NCBI GenBank assembly: GCA_937975725.1
Contig: CALJUL010000100.1
Coordinates: 1 to 28,647 of the forward strand
Origin: an uncultured Pseudoxanthomonas sp.
GTDB lineage: Bacteria; Pseudomonadota; Gammaproteobacteria; Xanthomonadales; Xanthomonadaceae
Reading direction: 5' to 3'
Length of the DNA: 28,647 nt
Position numbers and translations under genes: made by a program. The notes under the pieces are model-generated. The model was not told where the DNA came from and did not search any database. It saw only the letters and a list, made by a program, of their open reading frames with translations. The stretch's first letter is position 1. Each line of letters opens with the position of its first letter. Shown here piece by piece: positions 15,413 to 24,082 of this stretch.

Positions 15413-16087
15413 TCACACCCAGCCCCGCGCGGCCATCGACTGCGGCGGCCCGTCGCCGACGACGAAATGGTCCAGCAGGCGCACGTCCACCAGCGACAGC
15501 GACTGCTTGAGCTTCTGGGTCACGGTGCGGTCGGCGGCGGAGGGCTCGGCGTTGCCCGAGGGGTGGTTGTGGCCGACGATCACCGCGGCGGCGTTGTGCG
15601 CCAGCGCACGGCGGACCACTTCGCGCGGGTGGATCTCGGCGCTGTCCACCGAGCCCTGGAACAGTTCCTCGAAGGCCAGCGCCCGGTGCCGGGTGTCGAG
15701 GAACAGCGCCGCGAACACCTCCTGCCGGCGTCCGCGCAGGCGCCGGGCGAAGTAGCGGGCGGCGGCCTGCGGATCGGTGATGGCATCGCCCCGCTCCAGG
15801 TGGGCGTGGAGCATGCGGGTGCCGAGCTCCAGCGCGGCGCTGAGTGCGCTGGCCCGGGCCGGCCCCAGCCCGGGCAGGGCGATCAGCTCGGCGGGGGTGC
15901 GCTCCAGCAGCGCGCGCAGCGGGCCATGCGCGGCCAGCAGTTCGCGCGCGGTGGCCACCGCGTCGCGCCCGCGCAGGCCGGAACCGAGGAAGATGGCCAG
16001 CAGCTCGGCATCGCTCAGGCTGCAGGCGCCGCGGGCGAGCAGTTTTTCGCGGGGGCGTTCGTCCTGGGGCCAGTCGCTGATGCGCAT
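15413..16087 (-). CDS. radC: RadC family DNA repair protein (JAMM fold)
   Basis: 224 residues. Residues about 1-75 are a UPF0758 N-terminal helix-hairpin-helix region (LSDAELLAIFLGSG, ALPGLGPARA). The C-terminal RadC/MPN domain carries the JAMM metal site: the E in FEELFQGSVDSAE, then HNHPSGNAEPSAAD (HxH-x7-S-xx-D). Despite the name, a repair role is not established. Some relatives are linked to recombination and competence. The frame runs far upstream, but the ATG at 16085-16087 gives the standard N-terminus. An ATG 36 nt upstream (16121-16123), with AAGG close by, is an alternative. It is divergent from coaBC, the arrangement I recall from Pseudomonas. Confidence 0.93.
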   Translation of the reverse strand: MRISDWPQDERPREKLLARGACSLSDAELLAIFLGSGLRGRDAVATARELLAAHGPLRALLERTPAELIALPGLGPARASALSAALELGTRMLHAHLERGDAITDPQAAARYFARRLRGRRQEVFAALFLDTRHRALAFEELFQGSVDSAEIHPREVVRRALAHNAAAVIVGHNHPSGNAEPSAADRTVTQKLKQSLSLVDVRLLDHFVVGDGPPQSMAARGWV

Positions 16088-16183
16088 GGGCGCAGCGTGG
16101 CGCGCGGCCGGTCCGGCGTGCATCGGGCCTTGCAGGCCGTTCGGGTAAGCTATTTGCCTGTGCCGACGTAGGAAAGGGCCGAC

Positions 16184-17404
16184 GTGAGCGGAACGGACAA
16201 GAGCCTGGCAGGGCAGCGCATCCTGCTGTGCGTGGGAGGTGGCATCGCGGCCTACAAGGCGCTGGAGCTGGTGCGCCGGCTGGGCGATGCGGGCGCGCAG
16301 GTGCAGGTGGCGATGACCGCCGGCGCGCAGCAGTTCGTCACTCCGCTGAGCTTCCAGGCCCTGTCCGGCCACCCCACCCGCACCACCCTGTGGGACAGCG
16401 CCGCCGAGCAGGCGATGGGCCACCTGGAACTGGCGCGCTGGGCCGACCGCGTCGTCGTCGCCCCGGCCACCGCCGACCTGCTGGCGCGGCTGGCGCACGG
16501 GCTGGCCGACGATCTGGTGACCACGTTGTGCCTGGCCACGGATGCGCCGCTGACCGTGGCGCCGGCGATGAACCACCGCATGTGGGGCCACCCGGCCACC
16601 CGCGCCAACCTGGCGACCCTGCAGGCGCGGGGGGTGCAGGTGGTGGGGCCGAACGACGGGCCGCTGGCCGAGGGCGAATCCGGCCCGGGGCGCCTGGCGG
16701 AGCCGGACGAGATCGTCGCCGCGCTGGCCGGCGCGGCCGCGGCGACGGCCGGACCGCAGCCGCTGGCGGGGCTGAAGGTAGTGGTCAGCGCCGGCCCCAC
16801 CTACGAGGACCTGGACCCGGTGCGCTACCTGGGCAACCGCAGCAGCGGCAAGATGGGTTTCGCCATCGCCGCCAGCGCGGCCCGGCGCGGTGCGCAGGTC
16901 ACCCTGGTCGCCGGGCCGGTGCACCTGCCCACGCCCGCAGGCGTGGCGCGGGTGGACGTGCGCTCGGCCGAGCAGATGCACCGGGCGGTGTTCGCCGCGC
17001 TGCCGGCGGACATCTACATCGGCGCCGCCGCCGTGGCCGACTACACCCCGCGCGCCCCGGCCGCCGACAAGATCAAGAAGTCCAGCGAATCGCTGGCGCT
17101 GGACCTGGTGCGCACGCCGGACATCCTGGCCGAGGTGGCCGCGCAGACGCAGGCGCTCAAGCTGGTGGTCGGCTTCGCCGCCGAGACCAACAACGTCGCC
17201 GAGTACGCGCGCAAAAAACTGGAAGCCAAGCGCCTGGACATGATCGTCGCCAACCGCGTGGGTATCGCCGACGGCGGGTTCGAGAGCGACCAGAACGCCA
17301 TGACCGCCTACTGGAAGGACGGGGAGCGCAGCTTCGCCTCCGCGCCCAAGACCCGGTTGGCCGACGAACTGATCGACCTGATCGTGGAGCGCCTGAACGC
17401 ATGA
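16184..17404 (+). CDS. coaBC: bifunctional phosphopantothenoylcysteine decarboxylase / phosphopantothenate-cysteine ligase
   Basis: 406-residue fusion catalysing two consecutive steps of coenzyme A synthesis. The N-terminal CoaC part (about 1-185) is an FMN flavoprotein: CVGGGIAAYKALELVRRL, the HLELARWADRVVVAPATADLLA segment and PAMNHRMW with the conserved PxMNxxMW motif. The C-terminal CoaB part begins GLKVVVSAGPTYEDLDPVRY and continues NRSSGKMG, AAVADY and K-I-K-K before a CTP-dependent ligase region. The GTG start at 16184 has AGGAAAGG upstream at a good distance. The stop overlaps dut by ATGA, so coaBC-dut-algC is one operon. Confidence 0.96.
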   Translation: MSGTDKSLAGQRILLCVGGGIAAYKALELVRRLGDAGAQVQVAMTAGAQQFVTPLSFQALSGHPTRTTLWDSAAEQAMGHLELARWADRVVVAPATADLLARLAHGLADDLVTTLCLATDAPLTVAPAMNHRMWGHPATRANLATLQARGVQVVGPNDGPLAEGESGPGRLAEPDEIVAALAGAAAATAGPQPLAGLKVVVSAGPTYEDLDPVRYLGNRSSGKMGFAIAASAARRGAQVTLVAGPVHLPTPAGVARVDVRSAEQMHRAVFAALPADIYIGAAAVADYTPRAPAADKIKKSSESLALDLVRTPDILAEVAAQTQALKLVVGFAAETNNVAEYARKKLEAKRLDMIVANRVGIADGGFESDQNAMTAYWKDGERSFASAPKTRLADELIDLIVERLNA

Positions 17405-17871
17405 GCCCGAGTTCCCTCCGCACCGTGGACGTGAAGCTGCTGGACCCGCGCTTCGGCGACGAATGGCCGCTGCCGGCCTACGCCACCGAGGCGAGCGCGG
17501 GCATGGACCTGCGCGCGGCCATCGACGCGCCGTTGGCGCTGGAGCCGGGCGACACCGCCCTGGTCCCCAGTGGCATCGCCCTGCACCTGGCCGACCCCGG
17601 CCTGTGCGCGGTGGTGCTGCCGCGCTCCGGCCTGGGCCACCGCCACGGCATCGTGCTGGGCAACGGCACCGGCCTGATCGACGCCGACTACCAGGGGCCG
17701 CTGCTGATCAGCGTGTGGAACCGCGGCCACGAGACCTTCACTATCCAGCCCGGCGACCGGATCGCGCAACTGATGGTGCTGCCGGTGGTGCGCGTGGGCC
17801 TGCAGGTGGTGGATACTTTCGCCGACAGCGCACGGGGGGCGGGTGGCTTCGGCCATACCGGCGTGCGGTGA
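17401..17871 (+). CDS. dut: deoxyuridine 5'-triphosphate nucleotidohydrolase (dUTPase)
   Basis: 156 residues, trimeric all-beta dUTPase that converts dUTP to dUMP and keeps uracil out of DNA. The five conserved motifs are present: AGMDLRA (1), PRSGLGHRHG (2, catalytic region), GLIDADYQGPL (3, with the catalytic Asp), GDRIAQLMV (4) and the glycine-rich RGAGGFGHTG tail (5) that closes over the substrate. The start overlaps the coaBC stop (ATGA) and algC follows after 13 nt. Confidence 0.96.
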   Translation: MSPSSLRTVDVKLLDPRFGDEWPLPAYATEASAGMDLRAAIDAPLALEPGDTALVPSGIALHLADPGLCAVVLPRSGLGHRHGIVLGNGTGLIDADYQGPLLISVWNRGHETFTIQPGDRIAQLMVLPVVRVGLQVVDTFADSARGAGGFGHTGVR

Positions 17872-17884
17872 CAGGGGACGAACG

Positions 17885-20215
17885 ATGAACACACCGAACG
17901 AGAGCCGCCGCCGGATCCCGGTGGGCGATCTGCGCGGCGCACTGCCCAAGCTGGCGGTGCTGCTGGCGTTGCTGGCCGCGCTGCTGGCCTGGAGCGGCGT
18001 GCGCCAATGGCGCGACGCCGGCCTGCTGTCGGAAGCGGAGCGCGCGCGCGAGGACGCCGTGGCCGCCGTGCAGGCGAGCCTGGACGCGCAGGCCAAGCAG
18101 TTGCAGACGCGGCTGGCCTCGGCGCCGGTGAAGGCGGCGCTGGATGCCGGCGACGCCGCGGCCGCGGCCGCCGCCCTGCGCGAGGGCTGGCAGGACGCCG
18201 AGGACGTGCAGGTGCTGGACATGCACCTGGACGCGGCATACCAGGACCCGGCGGCGTTCGGCTTCAGCAAGCTGGCCCTGCTGGAATCGGGCATGCAGGG
18301 CGACGGGGTTTCCGCGCGCGTGGTCAAGGACGGCAAGGCCGTCGCCTTCGGCGTGGCCGCCGCGGTGCCGCAGGGCGTGGTCTACGTGCGCCTGCCGCTG
18401 TCGCGGCTGACGGCCGGCTTCGACGCCATCGCCCTGCCCGACGACGCCTACCTGGCCCTGCGCCAGGGCAACTACAGCGTCAGCGAACGCGGCAACGCCG
18501 GCCTCAGCGGCGGCGCCGAGCGCATGGCCCACGCGGTCGGCAAGACCGGCCTGCGCATCGCCACCGCCGTGCCCGACAGCGATGCCGGCCCGCTGGGCAT
18601 GGGGCCCATCGCGGCCTTCGTCGCGGCCGGCTTGCTGGCGATGCTCGCCGTGCTGGCGGTGCTGATGGCGCGCGGCGGCCTCCGACTCCCCCAACGCGCC
18701 ACCCGGAAAGGAAACGAGATGCACCCCACGGACGACCCCACCCTCCAGGAATCGTTGCAGCGCGATCCCCTCGCGTCCCCGGCCCGCGCGCCGGCGGCGC
18801 CGAAGGACGACTACGTGCAGGCCGAGGCGAAGGCGGTGGACGTGGACCCGGGCATCTTCCGCGCGTACGACATCCGCGGCGTCGTCGGCAAGACGCTGGA
18901 CGCCGACGTCGCCGAACTGATCGGCCTGGCCATCGGCTCGGTGATGCGCGAGGAGGACCTGAACGACATCGTGGTCGGCCGCGACGGCCGCCTGTCCGGC
19001 CCGGACCTGGTCAACGGCCTGATCAGCGGCCTGCGCAAGGCCGGCCGCAACGTCATCGACATCGGCCTGGCGCCCACGCCGGTGGCCTACTTCGGCGCCT
19101 ACCACCTGCGCGCCGGCAGTTGCGTGGCGGTGACCGGCAGCCACAACCCGCCGGACTACAACGGTTTCAAGATCGTGGTCGGCGGGCAGACGCTGTCCGG
19201 CGACGCCATCACCGACCTGTACGAGCGCATCCGCGACAACCGCCTGCACGTGGCCAACGCGCCGGGCGACCTGCAGCAGCGCGACATTGCCGACGACTAC
19301 GTGCAGCGCATCGCCGACGACGTGCAGTTGGATCGCCCGCTGAAAGTGGTGGTGGACGCCGGCAACGGCGTGGCCGGCGACATCGCCCCACGGCTGATGG
19401 AGGCCATCGGCGCCGAGGTGGTCCCGCTGTACTGCGACGTGGACGGCACCTTCCCCAACCATCACCCCGATCCCAGCGAGCCGCACAACCTGGAGGACCT
19501 GATCCAGACGGTGAAGCGCTTCGACGCCGACATCGGCCTGGCCTTCGACGGCGACGCCGACCGCCTGGGCGTGGTGACCAAGGAAGGCGCGGTGATCTTC
19601 CCGGACCGCCTGCTGATGCTGTTCGCCGCCGACGTGCTGGAGCGCAATCCCGGTGCGCTGGTCATCTACGACGTCAAGTGCACCGGCAAGCTGCAGGGCT
19701 GGGTGCTGCGCCACGGCGGCACGCCGATGATGTGGAAGACCGGCCACTCGCTGATCAAGGCCAAGATGCGCGAGAGCGGCGCGGAGCTGGCCGGCGAGAT
19801 GAGCGGCCACTTCTTCTTCCAGGAGCGCTGGTACGGCTTCGACGACGGCCTGTATTCCGCCGCGCGCCTGCTGGAGATCCTGGCCAACCGCGCCGAGACG
19901 CCGTCCGAGGTGCTGGCCGAGCTGCCCGACGGCGTGTCCACGCCGGAGATCAAGGTGGCGGTGGAGGAAGGCTCGCCGCACGCGCTTGTGGAGCGCTTCG
20001 TGGCCGCGGCCGATTTCGAGGGCGCGCGCCTGTCCACCATCGACGGCCTGCGCGCCGACTGGGACGACGGCTGGGGCCTGGTGCGCGCGTCCAACACCAC
20101 GCCGATCCTGGTACTGCGCTTCGAGGCCGACAGCACGGCCGCGCTGGAACGCATCAAGACCGAGTTCCGCACCCGCCTACAGGCGCTGGCGCCGGAATTG
20201 ACGATGACCTTCTGA
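17885..20215 (+). CDS. algC: phosphomannomutase/phosphoglucomutase with membrane-anchored N-terminal extension
   Basis: 776 residues, long form of AlgC. The enzyme interconverts hexose 6- and 1-phosphates for GDP-mannose and UDP-glucose supply (exopolysaccharide, LPS). Residues 1-20 are cytoplasmic, 21-38 a membrane helix, about 40-239 a periplasmic region, about 240-262 a second helix, and the alpha-D-phosphohexomutase domain starts near residue 315 (PGIFRAYDIRG). Catalytic phosphoserine is Ser419 in TGSHNP. The metal loop is DGDADR with D555, D557 and D559. The sugar loop is EMSGHFFF and the phosphate loop is RASNTTP near the end. The ATG at 17885 has GGGGA 7 nt upstream. Internal Met279 at 18719 also has a good ribosome site and would give a soluble 498-residue mutase. 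Third gene of coaBC-dut-algC. Confidence 0.93.
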   Translation: MNTPNESRRRIPVGDLRGALPKLAVLLALLAALLAWSGVRQWRDAGLLSEAERAREDAVAAVQASLDAQAKQLQTRLASAPVKAALDAGDAAAAAAALREGWQDAEDVQVLDMHLDAAYQDPAAFGFSKLALLESGMQGDGVSARVVKDGKAVAFGVAAAVPQGVVYVRLPLSRLTAGFDAIALPDDAYLALRQGNYSVSERGNAGLSGGAERMAHAVGKTGLRIATAVPDSDAGPLGMGPIAAFVAAGLLAMLAVLAVLMARGGLRLPQRATRKGNEMHPTDDPTLQESLQRDPLASPARAPAAPKDDYVQAEAKAVDVDPGIFRAYDIRGVVGKTLDADVAELIGLAIGSVMREEDLNDIVVGRDGRLSGPDLVNGLISGLRKAGRNVIDIGLAPTPVAYFGAYHLRAGSCVAVTGSHNPPDYNGFKIVVGGQTLSGDAITDLYERIRDNRLHVANAPGDLQQRDIADDYVQRIADDVQLDRPLKVVVDAGNGVAGDIAPRLMEAIGAEVVPLYCDVDGTFPNHHPDPSEPHNLEDLIQTVKRFDADIGLAFDGDADRLGVVTKEGAVIFPDRLLMLFAADVLERNPGALVIYDVKCTGKLQGWVLRHGGTPMMWKTGHSLIKAKMRESGAELAGEMSGHFFFQERWYGFDDGLYSAARLLEILANRAETPSEVLAELPDGVSTPEIKVAVEEGSPHALVERFVAAADFEGARLSTIDGLRADWDDGWGLVRASNTTPILVLRFEADSTAALERIKTEFRTRLQALAPELTMTF
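18705..18721 (+). promoter_or_regulatory. internal ribosome binding site and ATG inside algC
   Basis: GGAAAGGAAACGAG lies directly before the in-frame ATG at 18719-18721 (Met279), with AGGA about 7 nt from the start. The site falls right after the second membrane helix and before the mutase domain, where a soluble enzyme would begin (MHPTDDP). Alternative initiation is inferred, not shown. Confidence 0.5.
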
Positions 20216-20375
20216 GCCGGGCCGGCCGGCGCGTGCCGCCGGCTCTGGCGGGTGGTGGGAGCGGGAGTGCCGGTGCGCCGCCGCGGGGTTTCCCGCTGTA
20301 GCGGCCGGCGGCGGCATCCATCGATGTTGGTGCAGCCGGGCTGCGGCCGGAGTCGGCGGGCGTTTGCTCGCCGGA

Positions 20376-21092
20376 TCAGTTGCGGGCGGGAGTCGTCGCA
20401 GGCGGCGGGGGCAGCGGCGTTTCCGTCGCGGCGGCGGCGTCCAGGGCCGCCGTGTCGCCCTTCATCGCGCGGTAGCGCCGCAGGATGTCCGTGATTTCCA
20501 CGTCCAGTTCCTTGCGCTGGGCCTCGAAGCTCTGCTGCAGGCGGCGCGTGCGCACCAGTTCGGCATGGCGCTGGCGGATGGCGGTGGCCGCTTCGGCGGT
20601 CACCGGGCGGCCGGACAGCTCCTTGTCGCCGGCGGCCTGCAACAGGCTGACCAGGCCCTCGCGCAGGCTCAGCGCGTTGTAGTTGGCGGTGCGGATGTTG
20701 TTGTCGACGATCATCGTGCGTTCGCTGAACACGCGCCGCAGCTCGTCCTCGCTGCGGTAGGACAGCAGCATGGCCGCGTCGGTGCGGCGGCGGGTCTCGG
20801 CGGCGGCTTCGTCCATCCGGCGCTGCTGCTCGGCGACGGCGGCCTGGGCACGCTCCTCGTCGGTGAGCGCGCGGTCGATGCCGCCGGTGCGCAGGCCGCT
20901 CGACGCGCTGATCTCCTCGCGCGCGCTGTTGACCGCTTCCGGCGGCAGCGCATCGCTGCAGACGCGCTGGCCGTTCTGCTGCCAGCAGAACAGTTTCTTG
21001 GGCTTGGCGGGCGCGCCGGCGGTCTGCGCGCCCGCGGCCGGCGCCAGCATCAGCAGCCCGGCGGCCAGCCACAACGGTGTACGGAAGGTCAT
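20376..21092 (-). CDS. secreted coiled-coil protein, DUF4124-like N-terminus
   Basis: 238 residues. Signal peptide 1-22 (MTFRTPLWLAAGLLMLAPAAGA). Next comes a short KLFCWQQNGQRVCSDALPP module (C36 and C45), which recalls DUF4124 ('YKWVDxxGxxxYSDxPP'). The rest is a long charged helical region rich in Glu/Arg/Ala (about 75-215) that should form coiled coils, ending in a Pro-rich tail. Specific function unknown; periplasmic location inferred. AGGGGG 6 nt upstream supports the ATG. It starts 18 nt after the pyrE stop, so it is probably co-transcribed with pyrE. The 160-nt gap to algC shows no clear terminator. Confidence 0.8.
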   Translation of the reverse strand: MTFRTPLWLAAGLLMLAPAAGAQTAGAPAKPKKLFCWQQNGQRVCSDALPPEAVNSAREEISASSGLRTGGIDRALTDEERAQAAVAEQQRRMDEAAAETRRRTDAAMLLSYRSEDELRRVFSERTMIVDNNIRTANYNALSLREGLVSLLQAAGDKELSGRPVTAEAATAIRQRHAELVRTRRLQQSFEAQRKELDVEITDILRRYRAMKGDTAALDAAAATETPLPPPPATTPARN

Positions 21093-21110
21093 CGCAGCCC
21101 CCTGCTGCCT

Positions 21111-21788
21111 TCAGTCCTGGTGCGCACTGCCGTAACGGGCCCGGTAGGCCAGCAGGTCGGCGCGGTGCTGCACAAGGTCGGCGCTTTCGCCGGCAAAATC
21201 AAGCAGGTCGTGCAGGCTGGCTACGGCCACCACCGGCACGCCGGTTTCCTCGGCCACCGCCTGTGCGGCGGAGCGGCGGGGCGTGCCGTCGCCGGGGACG
21301 GGATCGCCCAGCACTTCCTGGCGGTCCAGCGCCACCACGATGCCGGCCGGCGTGCCGCCGCCCGCGCGGATCAGCCCCAGCGCCTCGCGGATGGCGGTGC
21401 CGGCGGTGATCACGTCGTCCACGATCAGCACGCGGCGGTCCTCCAGCGGCGCGCCGATCAGCAGGCCGCCCTCGCCGTGGTCCTTGGCTTCCTTGCGGTT
21501 GAACGCCACCGGCAGGTCGCGGCCGCGGCGGGCGAATTCGCAGGCCAGTGCGGTCGCCAGCGGGATGCCCTTGTAGGCCGGGCCGAACAGCAGGTCGAAC
21601 GACACCCCGGATTCCTCCACCGCATCGGCGTAGCACGCGGCCAGCTCGGCCAGCCTGGCGCCGCTGTCGAAGCGGCCGGCGTTGAAGAAGTACGGGCTCC
21701 GCCGCCCCGATTTCAGGGTGAATTCGCCGAAGCGCAGGGCCTGGGCGTGCAGGGCGAGGCGGAGGAAGCGGGAGCGGTGGTCGGACAT
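21111..21788 (-). CDS. pyrE: orotate phosphoribosyltransferase
   Basis: 225 residues. Catalyses orotate plus PRPP to orotidine monophosphate, the fifth step of pyrimidine synthesis. Family marks are FTLKSGRRSPYFFNAG near the N-terminus, GPAYKGIPLA, the flexible catalytic loop FNRKEAKDHGEGG and the PRPP motif VLIVDDVITAGTA. The ATG at 21786-21788 has no strong ribosome site. It is divergent from the ExoIII-type gene at 21911, the same pairing as pyrE and crc in Pseudomonas. Confidence 0.96.
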   Translation of the reverse strand: MSDHRSRFLRLALHAQALRFGEFTLKSGRRSPYFFNAGRFDSGARLAELAACYADAVEESGVSFDLLFGPAYKGIPLATALACEFARRGRDLPVAFNRKEAKDHGEGGLLIGAPLEDRRVLIVDDVITAGTAIREALGLIRAGGGTPAGIVVALDRQEVLGDPVPGDGTPRRSAAQAVAEETGVPVVAVASLHDLLDFAGESADLVQHRADLLAYRARYGSAHQD

Positions 21789-21910
21789 GGAAGCGGCCGG
21801 GATCGGGAGTTCGGGAATCGGATTGGCGAAGCGTACCGCATGGCCGCGGAGGCATGCGCCGGGACAGGCTATGCTCTTGCAATCCCCGTTCCAGGATCGC
21901 CGATCGCCCC

Positions 21911-22681
21911 ATGCGCATCATCAGCTTCAACGCCAACGGCCTGCGCTCGGCCGCCAACAAGGGTTTCTTCGACTGGTTCGCGGCGCAGGACGCGGACGTG
22001 CTGTGCGTGCAGGAGACCAAGGCGCAGGAACACCAGTTGGCCGGCCCGGAATTCCTGCCGGCGGGCTACCGGGCCTGGTTCCGCGACGCCACCACCAAGA
22101 AGGGCTACAGCGGCGTGGCGATCTACAGCAAGCGCGAGCCGGACGAAGTGCGCACCGCGCTGGGCTGGCCCGAGTTCGACGAGGAAGGCCGCTACATCGA
22201 GGCCCGCTACGGCGACCTGAGCGTGGTGTCGTTCTACATCCCGTCCGGCTCGTCGGGCGAGCTGCGGCAGGGCTTCAAGTTCAAGGTGATGGACTGGCTG
22301 GCGCCGATCCTGGACGAATGGCGCCGCAGCGGCCGCCACTACGTGCTGTGCGGCGACTGGAACATCGTGCGCAGCCGGCTGGACATCAAGAACTGGACCA
22401 GCAACCAGAAGAACTCCGGCTGCCTGCCGCCCGAGCGCGACTGGCTCAACGGCCTGTGCGTGGACGGCGAGGGCTGGGTGGACGCCTACCGCGCGCTGCA
22501 CCCCGAGGGCCAGGACTACACCTGGTGGAGCAACCGCGGCGCGGCGCGCGCCAACGACGTGGGTTGGCGCATCGACTACCAGATCGTCACGCCTTCGCTG
22601 CGCGACCGCCTCAGGGCGTGCTCGATCCACCGCGAGCAGCGCTTCTCCGACCACGCCCCCTTCACGGTGGACTACGCCTGA
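21911..22681 (+). CDS. xth: exodeoxyribonuclease III (Xth family), in the crc position next to pyrE
   Basis: 256-residue AP endonuclease/3' exonuclease of the EEP fold, acting in base excision repair. The catalytic set is complete: N7 (FNANGLR), E35 (VQETK), Y109 (FYIPSG), D149 and N151 in CGDWNI, D222 in RIDYQ, and D247-H248 in SDHAPF. The LDIKNW and TWW segments and the pyrE neighbour match Crc of Pseudomonas, but Crc has lost several of these residues, so this protein should be an active nuclease. The ATG at 21911 gives the standard MRIISFNANG start. An AGGA lies 14 nt upstream, which is weak. The stop overlaps the next start by one base (TGATG). Confidence 0.92.
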   Translation: MRIISFNANGLRSAANKGFFDWFAAQDADVLCVQETKAQEHQLAGPEFLPAGYRAWFRDATTKKGYSGVAIYSKREPDEVRTALGWPEFDEEGRYIEARYGDLSVVSFYIPSGSSGELRQGFKFKVMDWLAPILDEWRRSGRHYVLCGDWNIVRSRLDIKNWTSNQKNSGCLPPERDWLNGLCVDGEGWVDAYRALHPEGQDYTWWSNRGAARANDVGWRIDYQIVTPSLRDRLRACSIHREQRFSDHAPFTVDYA

Positions 22682-24024
22682 TGGCCGCCGACTCCGCCGG
22701 ACCGGCGCGCCGCGGCAAGCCCTCGGTCTGGCGCGCGTTCGCGCAGCCGTCGGCCTGGACGATGTTCTTCTTCGGCTTCGCCTCGGGCATGCCGTTCCTG
22801 CTGGTCGCCGGCACGCTGGCGTTCTGGCTGACGGAGAACGGCCTGGAGCTGAAGAACATCACCCTGATCGCCAGCGCCGGCCTGGCCTACACGCTGAAGT
22901 TCCTGTGGGCGCCGCTGGTGGACCGCTGGCGCCTGCCGCTGCTGGGCCGGCTGGGGCAGCGGCGCGGCTGGCTGCTGTTCGCCCTGCTGGTGGTGATCGC
23001 GGGCCTGCTGCTGATGGCGCAGATCACGCCCGACCGTCTGGCGATGTTCGTCTGGATCACGCTGGCGACGGCCTTCGCCGGCGCCACGCTGGACATCGCG
23101 GTGGACGCCTACCGCGTCGAGATCGCCCCGAACGAAGCCCAGGGCGCGCTGGTCGCCACGTATTCGCTGGGCTACCGGATCGCGCTGATCATCACCGGCA
23201 TGCTGGCCCTGATCCTGGCCGAGCAGGTGCCGTGGCCGCAGGTGTACCGCGGGATGGCGCTGTTCATGCTGATCCCGGTCGTGGCGGTGTTGATCGCGCG
23301 CGAGCCCGACGTGCTGCGGGTGAAGATGACCACCTGGGCCGAGGGTCTGCGCGAAGGCGTGGTCGAGCCGTTCATGGACTTCTTCCGGCGTTTCAACGGC
23401 CCGCTGGCGCTGGCGCTGCTGGCCTTCATCCTGCTGGCCAAGATCTCCGACCAGTCGCTGGGCGGCGGGATCATGGCGCCGTTCTACCTGGGCGAGGGCT
23501 TCAGCAAGACCGAGATCGCGACGGTCACCAAGTTCTACGGCATCTGGGTGGGCATGGCGGGGGTGTTCCTGGCCGGCATCGCGATCGCGCGCTGGGGCGT
23601 GAAGTGGCCGTTGCTGGCCGGCGTGGTGCTGGGCGCGGTCAGCAACCTGCTCTACGTATGGCTGGTGGGCGCCGACGGCGACGTGCTGAAGCTGACGCTG
23701 GTGATCTCCGGCGAGAACCTGGCGCAGGGCTTCCAGGGCACCACGCTGGTGGCGTTCCTGTCCGCGCTGGTCAACCAGCGCTTCACCGCCACCCAGTACG
23801 CGCTGTTCTCCTCGCTGGTGATGCTGCCGGGCAAGCTGCTGGGCGCGGTGTCCGGCGGCATCGTCGAGCAGACCGGCTACGGGGTGTATTTCTGGATCAC
23901 CGCGCTGGTGGCGGTACCGGCCGTGGTCCTGTTCTTCTGGCTGTCGCCGCGCATCCGCTTCGGCGGCGACAACGCCCCGGCCACCGGCGTGGACCGGCCG
24001 CAGGACCCGCCTGCCGGTTCCTGA
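22681..24024 (+). CDS. ampG: AmpG-type muropeptide permease (MFS)
   Basis: 447 residues, about 12 membrane helices. AmpG carries GlcNAc-anhydroMurNAc peptides into the cytoplasm for wall recycling and, in many species, beta-lactamase induction. Supporting sequence: FFFGFASGMPFLLVAGTLAFWL at the first helix, YTLKFLWAPLVDR in loop 2-3, AFAGATLDIAVDAYRVE and the KFYGIWVG stretch, all typical of the AmpG/SLC33-like MFS branch. The ATG overlaps the xth stop by one base, so the two are translationally coupled. The cell-wall recycling kinase anmK lies 300 nt further on the other strand, which supports the assignment. Confidence 0.88.
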   Translation: MAADSAGPARRGKPSVWRAFAQPSAWTMFFFGFASGMPFLLVAGTLAFWLTENGLELKNITLIASAGLAYTLKFLWAPLVDRWRLPLLGRLGQRRGWLLFALLVVIAGLLLMAQITPDRLAMFVWITLATAFAGATLDIAVDAYRVEIAPNEAQGALVATYSLGYRIALIITGMLALILAEQVPWPQVYRGMALFMLIPVVAVLIAREPDVLRVKMTTWAEGLREGVVEPFMDFFRRFNGPLALALLAFILLAKISDQSLGGGIMAPFYLGEGFSKTEIATVTKFYGIWVGMAGVFLAGIAIARWGVKWPLLAGVVLGAVSNLLYVWLVGADGDVLKLTLVISGENLAQGFQGTTLVAFLSALVNQRFTATQYALFSSLVMLPGKLLGAVSGGIVEQTGYGVYFWITALVAVPAVVLFFWLSPRIRFGGDNAPATGVDRPQDPPAGS

Positions 24025-24082
24025 CGGCCTGCGCTACAGTGCCGGACGGCGCGGGGGCGCTGGCGCGGCGGGGAAGGGCGAT

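Noticed and set aside
15413..16981. A 522-residue version of radC
   Set aside because: The extra N-terminal residues are the reverse of coaBC. The normal RadC N-terminus starts at 16087.
17741..19981. A 746-residue minus-strand open frame opposite algC
   Set aside because: Antisense shadow in GC-rich DNA; no motif, and it runs through dut and algC.
20216..20375. GC-rich inverted repeat downstream of algC (GCCGGC...GCCGGC) as a terminator
   Set aside because: No U-tract and several competing pairings; in this base composition such stems are expected by chance.
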